From Stercorarius parasiticus (lineage: Eukaryota; Chordata; Aves; Charadriiformes; Stercorariidae), in NCBI GenBank assembly GCA_013396915.1, contig VWZL01005057.1, forward strand, positions 682,001 through 746,000: a stretch of DNA of 64,000 nt. Reading direction: 5' to 3'. Positions 1-13,600 of the stretch are shown here, one piece after another. How positions within the stretch are numbered: the stretch's first letter is position 1; each line of letters starts with the position of its first letter. Both the position numbers and the translations under genes were made by a program. The notes under the pieces were generated by a model. The model searched no databases. It was given only the letters and a program-made list of their open reading frames with translations, and was not told where the DNA came from.

Positions 1-2309
1 GGAATCAACATATTTGCCTTCTTAGAGAACTGCAGCTAAGTTACAAATAAAATTATCTTCTCCAAATATTCATAAATGTGCATGCTTTTATCTGTCTCTG
101 CTGAAGGAAGAATAAATGAAGATGTCACCCTCAAGTCTCAGACATCTGATCTTTTAATAAATAATGAGAAAGTCCAAGGTCAACAACCTTATTTCTGAAG
201 TTCCTCTTTTTTTGTTCTCTTTTCCTCAAATATAATGAGAAGACATATTTTAATAAAGATAACACACTCCTGTCCTAATAATGAAGAGAAACAGAGGTCT
301 TCCCCTAAGACTCTGATCTTTAACCCCAAGAGTTTTTCTAGGTAGGTTGTCAACTGTTCAAGTTAAATCATTCCTTTTCACCAGCCATTTATTTCTTTTT
401 CCTTATGACCATACTACGTCAGCTTAATGTACCAGATGGATATGTTCTAAAAGCATCACACTCAATGCCTGTTTCTGAGAGATTTCTGAGACACAAAAAG
501 AGGTCCACAGGTATAAGCAGGTATGAGTGAACTTGGATGAAATGTTGAGATTAGTCCTGATTCAGTTTTATCTCTAATACTAATATCATCGGTCTTTTAA
601 TTCTGAGGACTTAGATGTCCCAAAGTCTTTCATATAAGCTTTGGAATGTATCAGTTCCAGCTTTTTGTCTTAGGTAAGGTGTGCTTTTCTTATTTCTATT
701 GAAATAATGCAATGAGCTTATTGTCTCCAAAGATGTCTTTTCTTTCTCATCACATCTGGCAAAGCAATCTGTATCTTTTATCTGAAACCGTATCATTGTA
801 AAATGAGATAAAGCAGAACAAAGAAGAATCCTCTGACCTGTGGTGGTCTTCAGATATTGAGCAAAACCAACTATTTTCTCCAATTGGATAAAAGCTTTTT
901 TGCTGTTTTTCTCCGTTTGGCAGTTTAGGCACTTGGACTTACAAAGATTTATATTCAATAGAATTGTCAGTAAGAAGCTGTCAGAATTGGGGGATATTGA
1001 CATTTTTCAGTGAAGCTATGGATGAAAACAGAAAAGATAAAACTGACACCATAAAACAAGGTATAGAATCCTGTTCACACTGCAATCAATAGCAGATTTC
1101 CTAAGATTTCACCCAAGGGATTTTTAAAAGCATTTGGGTGACCTGGGAGCCCTTATAATGGGGTTTTATGGTGGAAAGCCATACAAACACTTTTTGAAGT
1201 TTCTGACTTTGACCCAAATTGAAGTATTAACTGGTACAGTACATCGTGATTTTCTCTTCTTCATGTCTACACTGTAACTCGAAAACAATTCAAACAGCCC
1301 ACAGGACTGGGGATGGAAATCTCTAAGATTATTCAAACAAGGGAAGCAGGATAGCCAACAACTGTAAAAAAGTTTTGTGCTTCCTTACTAACACTTCTCA
1401 CTTGTGATACACTCTTTGAAAACTTTGGGAAATTCAGTCTCTTCACTGAATTCCTGCAAATTTTCTAATAGGAGTTGTGTTTTGGGTTCTTCCTTATGAT
1501 CCAGGCTTCCCTGCTGTGGGGAACTATACACCGCACTCAAACTGCAGAGAAACTTGGACTTAGATGCAATGTGTTTGTAGATGTGCATCGTGTTCCACTA
1601 CAACGCGTAGAAAATTTTCTTCCTTTGTATTACTTTTATTAAGAACATAAATCTTGATGGATAAATTAAATGATAAATGGTCATTGTTTTTTTACTTTAT
1701 CCAGTACCTTATATACAATACTCAAGAAACAGTCAAAAGAAAGAAAAATCTCTCTATTTATTCACAGCAGAATTTTATCACTGAAGGTTTTCCTTCTCTC
1801 TGAAATACCCACTTTTTATGTGTATGGCCAAAATTCATCTATATTGCAGTCAGCGAGGTTGCATTAGTGATTCATCCGGTTTCCTTTGCCTAGCTCCAGT
1901 TCTTTACTATTTTATATTGTCTGACCAAAGCATAGAGAGATTTAGTCAGCTAATTAACTCGAAGAAATGAAATAACAAATAGCATATATAACATTCATGA
2001 AAAATAAAGATACCAGGAGTGTGCAATATACATGTCCTACAGATTTAAGCATATGTTTTGATTTTTATTTTTTGGAGTAATTCCTCAGTAATAATAGTAA
2101 TAATACTCAATTTATTTAGGATGAGAGACTGTGGGAAAGGTTTTCTTTGCGCATAATGAGGACATTTCCAATGACATCTTTTTTCATTTATAAGAGAAGA
2201 AATTTTGTTTCTGTCTTACGTGTTTGGGTCTTTTTAAAGTCCAGACTGTTCATCCTATGGATTCAGTCACTGGCTTCCAGAGCTGAGAATAATTTTATGT
2301 GTCTAAATA

Positions 2310-2534
2310 TTACCTGTGGCTTTCATTTGCACTGTATTGAAAATAATAACTCTCTTTCCTCATGCAATTTTGAGCTTGGCTACAAGACAGGCAGTTGGAT
2401 ACAAAGGCTTCTTCATATTGTCTTATGTCTTTTCTTTCAAACCCCACGTCTTCTGGCTTCACCAACTTTGTAGTCTCTTTTTTTTCACTACTGAGGAAAT
2501 ATTTTTCCCACTGTTCATCTACTGTGCTCCTCAT
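2310..2534 (-). other. Weak candidate exon, unknown product
   Basis: A 74-codon minus-strand frame rich in Glu and Lys, with residues such as VDEQWEKYFLSSEKK near its start and a cysteine cluster (SNCLSCSQAQNC) in the second half. Its 3' end reads CACAG followed by GTAATA, which could serve as a 5' splice site. No domain is recognised and the upstream acceptor is poor. AT-rich DNA whose plus strand is T-rich yields Lys/Glu-rich minus-strand frames by chance, so this is most likely not a gene. Confidence 0.1.
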
Positions 2535-3542
2535 GAGATGCAGGGAGTGATAAACATTGTTTGCTACTCAGCCTGGTGCAGTGCCTGTGCTACGGCCCTG
2601 GCACAGGAGGTGGGCTGAGGACTAGAGCAACATGACAGTGGTGCTCCTGGCCAGCTCACAGGTGATGGAGTCTTGCTTGGGGGCTACTACTAGTCACAGG
2701 GTTAATCAAGAAAGAGCCAGAGAGACACAGAACAAGGAGCATCCTGCTTGCTCCTATTGTGTAGACCAAGCATGGATACACCTACTGTTGATCGATTAAC
2801 TGCTGTAATAATCACCTTCACCATCTTCAGCTAAAGCAAAAGTCCAACAGGAAGAAAAAGAGATAATAATTCTTTAGCCAGACACAGTAGGAACAATTAA
2901 AGGCATTGTTTTCCTGTTGCAAAAACTTGCAAATCCAAATTTCAAAGCACTAATTATGTCCAAAAGCTCCAGAGCACCTTTGAATCCCTTGGTGGGACCA
3001 AATCTCTCAAGGGTACAGGTTTCGTATAGCAGAACCCACAGGTGAGCCCACTGCAGCTCTGAAAGAAGTGCTAAACCCACGTTGGGTTGGGTCGTGCATG
3101 GATGTTGGATAGATCAGAATGTGGTCCAATGTATATGCATCTCATTTATGAGAGGCTGAATATATAGAGAGAGACAAGAAAGACTTTAATCTGTAAGAAT
3201 GTAATGTAGAGGAGATAGTGCTCTTTTAATCCCACACATAAAAATAGTTTTTACAAAGAGGAAAGCTTAATAAAATCGTTGGAAGCTTGATGAAGGTTGA
3301 GAGTAAGCGAGTCCCTCTTGAATGTATATATATAGTAAATGTCATCTGTTCCCGTTATCTTAATCATAGGAGATAATTTCAACCATTGCCTTGCCTGAGT
3401 ATTTTACAAACCCAGCCCTTATACACACCATGTTTTGAATGACTTCGTGTATAAATACTAATATTTGCAGCATGTAGAGGGAGACTAACAGCAGACTGAA
3501 GCCCTCAAGCTTCAGCTAGATGCCAATGTGAAAGATGGGTGA

Positions 3543-3570
3543 GATCATAATGGATCATATGGATCATAAT
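3543..3570. repeat. Short tandem GATCATA repeat
   Basis: Three near-copies of GATCATAATG / GATCATATG follow each other with a period of about 10 bases. GATCATAT is partly self-complementary, so the block is also weakly palindromic. It is a minor local duplication with no implied function. Confidence 0.6.
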
Positions 3571-4240
3571 ACTGTGATTATTCATTTTAATTCATTTGAA
3601 TCACGGATATTTGTGTTGGGGCAAATTCTTGGTAAGGGCAGCTTTTTCTCTCTTTTCCCTGTCTCTTTTGCAAACTAATACTTTTATTGAAGTGTCAGTA
3701 CTTTGTATGTGTACTCTCAGCTTGCTACAGGTTCCACAGTGGTGTAAACATTCCCTTGATCTGCCCTGTACATGTAGGTTGTGTAGGTACCAGTCAGAAA
3801 ATCGCTAAAAATAAAGGTGAAATTGATCTTCCAGTGTAATCATACAGCATCAAATGCAAGCAAACACAAATGAAGTGAGCAGATATTTCTATTTTTTTCC
3901 AAATTGCAAGTATTATTTTCTTACAAGGGAAAGGAATATTTTAATAGGATGTCTACAGTGGCTCCAAATCTAAACCAATGCCAGGACACAAACAACCATA
4001 GGGGCTGCCAGTGGTAGGTGTGGAATGTTGCTTACCTACCTGGCATCCTTTGGACAACTCATAACTGAAAAAGTGAGCTATGCATATAGTGTAAACTATA
4101 TCTAGAGTCACACCTGCTGTAGAGAAGCAAGAGCTATTCCCACATTGTCATGCACTGTAGTCTTCTTGCTGTTGCCACTTGGTGTGTTTGTGTGAAAGAA
4201 GTGGTTTGTAACTGCACCCTCCCAGAAAAAGATAAGTAGG

Positions 4241-4300
4241 ATTATTCAGGTTGGAAAAGACCTCAAGTGATCACCTTGCTCAACCTGCTGCTTAAAGCTT
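4241..4300 (-). mobile_element. CR1 retrotransposon 3'-end fragment
   Basis: The plus strand reads ATTATTCAGGTTGGAAAAGA, then CCTCAAGTGATCACC, then a CAACC block. That is the reverse complement of the conserved CR1 3' end, where a 'gatgatcttaaaggtc-ttccaacc' block precedes the short terminal repeats. The fragment is therefore a truncated CR1 on the minus strand, its 3' terminus near 4241. The inner boundary is unclear: similarity fades after about 4300 but could reach 4360. CR1 copies are commonly 5'-truncated, which fits the small size. It carries no coding sequence. Confidence 0.65.
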
Positions 4301-7300
4301 TTGATTTGACTGCTGCTGCTCATACATGGTGATCCAGCCTCTCCTCAGCTACCACCCATTTAAATGACCTGAGCGTTTGGGGAGCAGAATTAAGTGCTCT
4401 CTTTCTGTGTTTGGGTTCCCTAATGCCTACAAAGCAGTTTTGATTGGGACGCCCTCCTTTCTCTGCTCACATCTCCATCATCCATCACACCCCTATGTAA
4501 GTGGCAGGCAGAATCTGGCGCTTAGTGAGTTGAGTGAACTACTGGATTGGGAGCAGTAGCAAATCCCACCATCCCACTGCAGTTATGAGCTTTTAGTAAA
4601 TAAATGGGAAACATTTCACATAATTAAATACCATCTTAGGAAACTGGAAAAAAAAAGCCCTAATTTAGAAAATCATTCAGAATGGCATATAAGACATTCT
4701 GCTTAAATGTATTTTGTAGTCATTTTGCAGCAGAAGCACACATCTGAATACACTCATGAAAGATCACAATTAATCGGCAAATGATCTTTCAATCTGTTGG
4801 GGTTTTTTCTAGGACATGTTGTTGCTAACATCACTTTAATAGCTTTACCGTATCCAAACTCCACCTGCCTGCCTGCCCCCTCAAAATTCCCATTTAACCA
4901 GGGTTCTCATTTTATCAATCACATTTTGTAATAGAAGTCAGTTTTGTGTGTCCCAAGTGGCTAAGCATTTCCATCCTTGTATCAAGAATTAAGCATCTCC
5001 TGAGAAGGAAGAGAGGTCAAGTGCTGTAATAAAACAGATTCCATCAAGAATGTGAAAAAATGCGGCTCTGACCAAAGCTAAATGGAAGTATAGCTGGTTT
5101 GAGATGTGATGTGAAAGCGTAATGAGTAAGCTGAAGCTATTTCTAGAGTTTATGTCCACTGTGGTTGGTTCCTCCTCATTCTTTCTGACACTGTTATTTA
5201 CTCTGAATCGCACTGGAAACTCTTTATACATACATGATGTATTCAGAAGACCAGGCCCACAGCCAGTTTCAAGCACCATAATTTCACAACACATGTCCAT
5301 GCTTTTTGACTATGTACTTTAAAACCATAATAAACCCTTGGGAATGAAATCTGAATGAGGAATAAGCATAAACGAAGTATAAGCAGGCAGATAATTGAAT
5401 AAGAAAGTAGTTTCGCTGGACTTCTGGTGGAGAAAGAAAAGCGACTCTCAGAAATCTGTCAGCCTGTCCCTGTAGTTCAGTAGGGGAAATGTTTGCCATA
5501 TTAGTAGCATTGGAAAGTCTCATATTGATTTCAATGGAAATGGTAGTTTCCACTGAAATTTTCTACTTGATAGCATACCATAATATTTTTTCCATTTTAT
5601 ATATTGAATTACCAGAGGAATAAAATACAGGCTTTAGTATTTAGCAGAAACACAATGCTGTATTTATTAGCTTGCTGTAATATTTCTTTTTGGCTATAAA
5701 TCTGGTAATTTTCTTTTTAATGAAAAATTTAAAAACCTGTCCATTTCTTGCTCCTCAGATATTCTGACTGACTGAGATGAAATAAACTTTTGGTATTTAT
5801 TCTGAACAGAACACATATTGTTTAAAGCAAAACTTAATTTTGTTGTGAATCCAATGAAAGATAATGTATTCTTTTTAAAAAATATATTTTATCCCTTTAT
5901 TTTCATTTCTGATGGAATAATGCTGACAATCACCATTAAAACCTAATCTTACAAAAATATTACTTCACATGCAAACTGCAACAGTTGTGGCTGAGGAGAA
6001 AACAAGCTTATATCACTAATGCTCACATAATAGGTAGTTGGTAAAAGAAGCTGACATATGGAATTCTCTGTAAGTTAATAAGTGTAAATTCATAATTAAA
6101 CTGTGAAGGAGGCACATCAGTTATAAAGACTGATGAGAAATTCCTTGAATTTCTGAAAAATTGAAAAACTTTATTTCTACCGTTTATTATTAAGACTATG
6201 TCTGAAAAAATACTATTTGTCAGTAAGTTATTACTCCTAATCTACTTTTCTTGAAGATTGTTGCTTTTGTATAGGCTGAGAGAAAGTTTGCTTTTTTTTT
6301 ACAGTTATATAAACTAATAATATAAAGGATATTATCTGTACCTACAAGCCTTGTCTTTGCTATACAACTACAAAATAAAGACAAGGCAGGACATTACAAT
6401 AATTGCCATCCACCTTAGATTTTCAGAAGTACTGTAGGTGATTGATTGTTGGGTATTACTGTGCAACAATGTGTTCTCCTCTCAAAATAGTACTGATCGA
6501 TACACCAAGAACTTTTTAAAGTATCCACCAACTTTATGGTCTGTGTAGTGCTCACCCTACCCGCATTATTAAATAAGAATAAATACTTGGAAGCTCCCTT
6601 TTTTAGAAGACAACATATTTCTTTGCGTAGTACTCAGCTAAACTACCTTATATATCTGTGCAGAAGGGAAGAACGATCAGCAGTACGGGTAATTCTCCGT
6701 GTTGGGTTGAGTTCCCTGAATCAGGCCAGGTGAAGCTTCAGTGCTTATTTTTTCTTGCTGGTTATGGATATCAGTTTCTCAAAATGCTTCATCATTGCTG
6801 AAATAAACATTTTCTAGTGAAAAATATTCTCATTTCTTTTCATATCTTCCAGCCAACGCAGTTTCATCACTATTACTTCTTGCTTTTTATGCAAAAAATA
6901 TTGAATCTTAGGTCTCAGTTTTTACTTTTTTTCTTCCTGAACATAGTAGATGAAACTCCCCAGGAATAATATTTTCACCTTAAAGATGAATCAATTTACA
7001 TTGTTATTAGAAAGAATGCCACGACGGAGCAATTTGATTTTCATAATATTTCGATTGAAGTTGATAAGGACCTTTTTCAGCCTTTTGGTTTTTCGACAAT
7101 TTGAAAATAGCAAAAGTGTAGTTGTAAAGGGTATGTTTTGAGGTTTCTGGACAGAACAAAATTTGAAAAGTGAAATTTAGTAACATGAATTGTCAGTTGT
7201 TCTCCATAGGCACATGTACACCTCCATAACTTGTACACTAGTGTCTACTTAAGAGTATATACGTGGTGTTAATTGTAAGTGTGAATAAATATAATGAATC

Positions 7301-7435
7301 AAAATGAAATGGTTTGAGAAAATTAACAACTTTGATTTTTTTCCTCAGGAAAATAGGAAAAAAAACCCACCTAAGTATAAAGTTGTATTATCTTGATTTT
7401 TTTCTGAAAAAAGTTTTTTGCTTGTTTTGTGGTTT
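4301..7435. other. Noncoding AT-rich DNA
   Basis: Mostly AT-rich sequence with T and A runs (for example 6290-6301). Minus-strand frames of 103 and 89 codons at 4989-5300 and 5284-5553 have no recognisable domain and no convincing splice sites. A short CCTGCCTGCCTG tract sits near 4864. Nothing else is supported. Confidence 0.7.
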
Positions 7436-7437
7436 GT

Positions 7438-7612
7438 TTCCCCCCCACCCCGGTCAAGGTTGGTATCCATCAGAAAACTTAGAGTCTTTCCCCCACATCT
7501 GGCGGCACCCTCGCAGGCTGTCCCGTCGCCGGGCACAGGTGCAGAGCCAAGGCCAGTGCCTTCTCCGTGGCCTGGCTTGCCCACAGCAGCCCCAACAACA
7601 TTCATGGTGACA
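7438..7612. other. GC-richer island in AT-rich DNA
   Basis: A sharp rise in G+C begins with a C-run (CCCCCCACCCC from about 7441) and ends near 7612, with several CpG dinucleotides between 7500 and 7570. Frames stay open on both strands (plus 7314-7610 and 7418-7663, minus 7345-7713), as expected of GC-rich DNA with few stop codons. No domain is recognised in any of them. It could be an old GC-rich repeat, an untranslated exon or a small CpG patch. Confidence 0.4.
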
Positions 7613-10600
7613 TTTTCTTTTTTTGGTTTGGTGCACAGATTCTTTGAAATATTTCTGGTGTAAAAATATATAAAAATAAGGCTAAAGTTTTGTTTACACA
7701 ATTTAAAAAGCAATTCACTAAGAAAGATGAAAAAAATTCTTCAGAAGACTCATGGCATTCAGTTTTTTAGAAAACTTCAGAAACTTCCATAGAAGTTTTT
7801 TGCCTGTTTGCCTTATTCTTAGGCGAAGCCCCTCTTGCCTTGCCTACAACAGTTCCCATACTGCTGCTGAGATTGTTGAGTCAGCTCATGTGTGTAATAT
7901 TAATTCATAGATCTCAAATTACCTCACAAAAGACATCAGTGTCATTCCAGAAAGGGCCAGTGTGGGAAAGTGACTTGTTGAAGGTCAACAAACCAGGGGT
8001 AGGTTCATGAGTTTAAATCCATGTTTTCCATGTTGTGTAAAAGTATATGATGCAAGGATTGTCTGTGTGATGGAGACATATGAGACAAACACAGAGATCT
8101 CACTATGGATTTGCCTTCGCAAAACTGACATTAAACAGGAAAGTAATATAAATGCTGGAGATGGGTTTACATTTTCTTGCCTCTGAGTTGCTCATGTGGA
8201 TTATACTCTCTAAAATATTGGGAAAATTCTTGAAATTAAGGGTCTACAAAATATAATGCTATGTGTAGGTTTAGGAGCCATATGGGAGCTTCTCACCACA
8301 GCTGTGTGATGTAAACAAGGGCCTGGGGAGAAAGGCAGCGTATACAGACCACAAGCACTCTCAATCTGCGCGTACATGAATACTCTGTGTTACGACTCCT
8401 TCTCTCCATTTACTGGTCATTCCATAGGGGCTTGTGGTCCCAGCCGTACACCTACCGCAAAGAAGAATCTCCCGCGGGGTTGACTCTCCTTTCATACCTC
8501 TGGAGCTCAAGAAAAGTGAGGGGGAAGAAGCCACAGCAACTGCAAGGGCATGCGGGGAGGGACTGATAGAGGCACGGGCAGTAATTGTCTGTGTGCATGC
8601 ATCAGTGTTGTGGGAGAAATAAGGATAGGGATGAGAGGAATGTGCCAGAGCTCTCAGCGTGTCTGTGCGCTTGCACTTTGGACACCAAAATATCTCCCCA
8701 TGTAAATGGCTTGCTGCGTCATGATTTAGATGTTTGTTCTTGGACTGATTCCTGCTGTTATTCACTGGAAGTGCAAACGGCTTCTCAGAATTTTGTCTAG
8801 TCTTCCTTTAAATGTCCAAATGATGTAATGAAGATGTAAAATAAGTCTGAAATGTAGTTTTTGTGGCACTTAGAAATTTCTGCAATCCCTTTTTAGAGCT
8901 TTAGAACTAATCTCTCAATTGCAAACTCATGCAGGCATGATCTCACCTTTTGGCTTAAAAGTCATTTCATCTTGCCAAAGAGTGTTGCTATTCCTCACCT
9001 TTTAAATGCAGTTTGATCTTCTCATGCAGCTCTAACAATAAGATTTTTGATGGGTTGAAAGCAATTGCAGAAAATAACAACTTGGCACAAGGGAATGTAG
9101 AATGACTGATAATTTTGCAGAAAAAAATACAAGTACTTGACTTCTGAGGCTGTAGGGTAGCACATGTCCTTGCCTAAAGCATCTAAGCAAAACTGAGACT
9201 TTCTAAAAGGTTTTTGTTTTCCCTCCCCATTGCTTAATCTTCCAAAGTGCACATTTATTTTTTTTGTCTTTGCTAATAATTTTAGCCTCATGAAAGGATA
9301 TCGTTGTCATCAGAGATTTTCATATGGCAGGCTTGTTTCCAAATATTTGTTAAAGGGGTACAAAAATCCCTTCCAGACCTCCCCCTTGTTTGACTAATGC
9401 TTGCCTGCACAGTTGCAAAGAACCCAGGAGCTACACCAAATGCTGGATCCCTTACCATATCCCTAGCTAGCTTGAACCTAACTCAGTAGCGTCGTTACAT
9501 GACACCGCAGCTTACAATTCAGATACCAGCCCTTAGACCTTGGCATGTCACTGTTAGTAAGATCATCTCTTTTAAGGTAAAAAATACCCCAAACAGTAAA
9601 GAGGCATTGTAAATTATTTAGGCCAGTATCTGTACAACGAAAGAATCTGTGTCACTTAGCAACTGCTACTGACATTGTATTTTATGAACAAGGTGTTTTA
9701 GCATTGTGCCTGGTACTTGTCAATTCACTTCTGCTCCAAAAGTAAGTAGCATTGGGCAACTTGGTTTTAGATATGAAAGTCACATCATTGCATTGTCGAA
9801 GACTGCTTAGCTCACTGTACCGTCACTGGATAGAAGATGTAAGGCCATGATAAACTCTGAATAATACATCTGAGTTTTGAAGGGAAGTGTGTTGTAATGG
9901 AGCTATACACACACTATTTACAAATGTGTGATGGACTAATGTGGTCATTAGAACTCATGTTCCAAGCAAAGGTAAAAAATCCAGTACAAAACCAGACAAA
10001 AATTCTGCTTTTCCCCAGGTAGCCTCTCACTTGTTTATCAACAGATATTTCCAAGTGAAGAGCATAAATTTTTCCTGATTATATTGATCATATTGATTGT
10101 ATTTAAACCAACTACTTTGGATATCTGAGTTTCATGAAATATCACTTTAAAGAGTATAAATCAATTCAAAATATGCCTCTCCAATCTGGAGCCCAGGATG
10201 GAATTTATAATGTTCCAACTTTCAGCCTGCGTGACTATTAGCATTAATTACTTCCTGAGAATACTGCAAACAGAGCATAGTAAGATTTCTTTTCTCCTTA
10301 GTACGACTCTAACACCATCATTATGAAATTTTGATATAAATTTTGTTGTTCTATAGGCAGAATTTTGAAACACTTGACTCTGAGCGAGCGTATTATGGGC
10401 AATGTTCAGACTGCTAAACATCTTTAATATTCCATGCATGTACAAATAATTTTCCCCATTCTTTTCCCAAGTACTATAATGCTTAAAAACAATCTGCAAG
10501 ATAAAAGTTGTCACATAACCCTTCCACACGAAAGATGTTAACTATACAAAATTGTGAGGATGTGCTTAAATTTTCACCTAAAATTGTTACATAAAACAGA

Positions 10601-13600
10601 ATAAAAATATTGTCACCCAAGTAAAATATATTTTGCATTACACGGCGTAGGTACTGCTGAGAAGATAGGAAGAAAATTTCATTGTTTTGTGCAAAAAAGA
10701 AATGGCTATTGTGATGCTGTGGCATTTTATACAGATCAGTTTCTGTGATGAAACGTCAAATAAAAGATTCATGCAAGATCGCAAGCACTCTTCTGTATGA
10801 TTTAAAATACAACAAAACAAATGAAAAAGCAGCAATTGAAAGTGTTTAGCAGTCTGTCACGTAAGTCAGCCCATGCTCAAAAATCACCCTCTTAAGGTGG
10901 CACTTCCAAACCCCTCCAAACTGCTAATTCAGTCCTGAAAAAGAAATGACACATCACTATCTAAAACTTCACCCTCCCCTGCTAGTTTTGCCTCCAAATA
11001 AATGGGATTTGCAGCAGGTTTTAAAAGTGAGCACATTTCAAAAGGAGGACTGGAGAGAATTACAAAGTTGATATTCTTCCTGCAGAAAGACTTGCCAGCG
11101 TACAGTCTATATGCCAGGGCAACTAGCTAGATATCCTCTGCGGCTGCATTTTCACGAGGAGATAGATGTGGTCTCACTGGCATGCAGCTTCCAAGCTAAC
11201 CACATTTTTACATTTTTCAGGAACAACACAATCCGCCCACTATCAAACAGCTAGCCGGTAGACACTGAAGAGCACTGTGCTCTTAATGTGTGCGTCACAG
11301 CTTTCTATATTACTTTGCCTCTAATTTGATATTAAATTCAGTTTTCTGGTGTGTAGTAGTAACAAAGACGTTCGCTGTCATAGCTGCTGTAAAAAGCCTG
11401 AGAAAAACAGTTGTTCTTCGTTGGATGATCAAGCACAATTTATGACCTTCTGAAACTTTCTTTCCCTGCCACTCCCTCCAAATTATTGTCTCATTTGGCA
11501 AACTGAGTCACGCTATCTTTGAGATACGCCAGTTGTTCTCCCAGATCTACCAATATCCCTTCCATTTTCTCTGTGTCAGTACTTAGCTTACTCTACTCCC
11601 CGTCCGTTTCTTGGTCTGAATGGTGATACTGAAGCAAGAGGAAGGAAGGAGAATATTGTCAGCACTTTGTGAACACTCTTCTGCTACTTTCTTTTCCCTT
11701 TAAACATCTATGTACCCGTCCATATGGGAGATCAGACAGAACTTTGTGGCGCAAGACTGATGTTCCCTTTATTTTTTTCTCTGGGCTCTCAACAAGAAAT
11801 GACTTCAAGTGTAGACATTCCTGGCTACTCAAATTCAGGTGCACCATGTAGGGTCTGACGTTCAATGCTGATGATAAAAATGGTCATTAATAGTACTACT
11901 GTAATCATTATAGTGTTAGATTTTTACAAATTCATTTGTGCCTTTAATAAATTTGAAGAAATAATTACAGGCACTTTTATATACATGGATTATTTCAGAA
12001 TAAAGCTTGTGAATATTTGATTCTTGTTTTATTAAATTAAAAGTCCAGGCTAATTAAAGAAACAGAAGAATTTCGGCTTCCCTTTAAGAAGTATTCAGGA
12101 CAAAGGACTTGTTTTTGTCTCCAAAAGCTATACTTATCATTTCCATATCCAGGCGTACCCACATCCTCTGGAACTGTATAGTTGCTATATTGTTTTTCTA
12201 GTCAGTAGGCTATAATTCACATAATGTTTAAGAGAGAATGAAAATATTAGTAACTATGAGATGTAGTTTCGCAAGTTTGGCAGGAGTTTTAATTGTGTAT
12301 TGCTGTATGTCTACTCTAGATGGTACTCTTAAGGAGGTTAACAAATTAATGAATTCAATGTTTAGAAGCTAAGGGGAGGTGTTGGAAGAACAACCCTGGG
12401 AAGAAGGAGCAATAGCAGTTAATACTAAATGTAGCCACTTCCCCAAATCCATCTGTCTCCATTGTTGGCTTCTTGTAGAGGTTCAGTGATGGAAAAATGA
12501 ACTTGCTTGTTAGGTATTGAACATTGCAGGGAATCGTCAAAACAAGAATGTTTCAACATTTCATTAGGAAGGGGTGGTTCCATCAGCAGCCAGGCAGGTG
12601 TCTGCTTTCTTATGATCTGCACTGTCAGGCTTTATGTTGCAAGACTGGCCACTGTATTGGGTATATAGTATTGCTGAGTAATGAAGAGGCAGAGGCATCC
12701 AAGTGTTTCATGAAGACAGTCCCTAGCTATGTCTCATAAATGCTTTCAAAATTTTATTAATATTCCTAAAATTAAAAAAAAATCTACTGGGGCATGTCTC
12801 TGGAGGCGTTTTAATCTATCCCTGTAAATTCTGAGAACCACGTTTTGTCATGTTAAAGTTGTTTGATAGGTTAAGGGTACGGATTGATTGGTTGGTCTAT
12901 CTACCTATTTGTTTGTCCTAACAATCTAAATTTTCTACTGACTGGACTGAAGTGGACTTTTGCAAGTGCTCTGTTTCAGTGAGAATGAATATTTCTAATA
13001 GCCTGTAATATTTTGTTGCCAGCTGAAGCTCCGGTTGTCATACATTCCCCATGGAGTATGTTTGCATTTTCCAAGAGTTCTGTAGTATCCAAATTTATTT
13101 TGTGTCCAATAACATTAATTAGTGTTAAAAAGTTACAAGCAAAATCTTCCATTTATATACGAAAACGTGAACGGCATTTTTGGAGAAGTGAAGCATTGTT
13201 TTTGTATTCTGATGCATTATCCTATACCACTGACTTCCATGTCCAGTCAGAGCTGCAAGTTGAGATGCAATTCCGGTGGCAGTGATGTGAGAAGACAACA
13301 CTCTTGGGATTAGTGAGGTGTGAATGGTTCAGAAATAATGCAATTAATAACCAGCTTTTGAAGAGAATCATTTGGAAGTTAAATCCCATCCATAAATTGT
13401 CTACTGTCTACCGAACATACAAGAAAAAAAAAGAATAAAGTGAATGGTCTTTCCTATGCAAAATGGGAAAAAGAGGACCCTTGGATATATTTTTTTAGAA
13501 TTGTTAGATCCCTATCTGTAAATAGATTAACTCAAACTAATAGACATAGATTCAGACAGGGTGTTATCAATCCAATTTTGAAAAGGCTTTAGCTAATAAT

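Larger units (their letters stand above)
1..4240. other. Noncoding AT-rich DNA
   Basis: No gene or named repeat is recognised here. Open frames are short, overlap on both strands and show no domain. There is a short TAA-rich stretch around 2088-2106 and a small tandem array near 3543 (listed separately). A GC-richer patch lies at about 2560-2700, without any recognisable content. One minus-strand frame at 2310-2534 is listed separately as a weak exon candidate. The stretch reads as intergenic or intronic DNA. Confidence 0.7.

Noticed and set aside
8361..8765. 134-codon minus-strand frame with CPKC and CGRC pairs that resemble a zinc ribbon
   Set aside because: The pairs are about 75 residues apart, separated by low-complexity Ser/Ala/His sequence, with no conserved residues between them.
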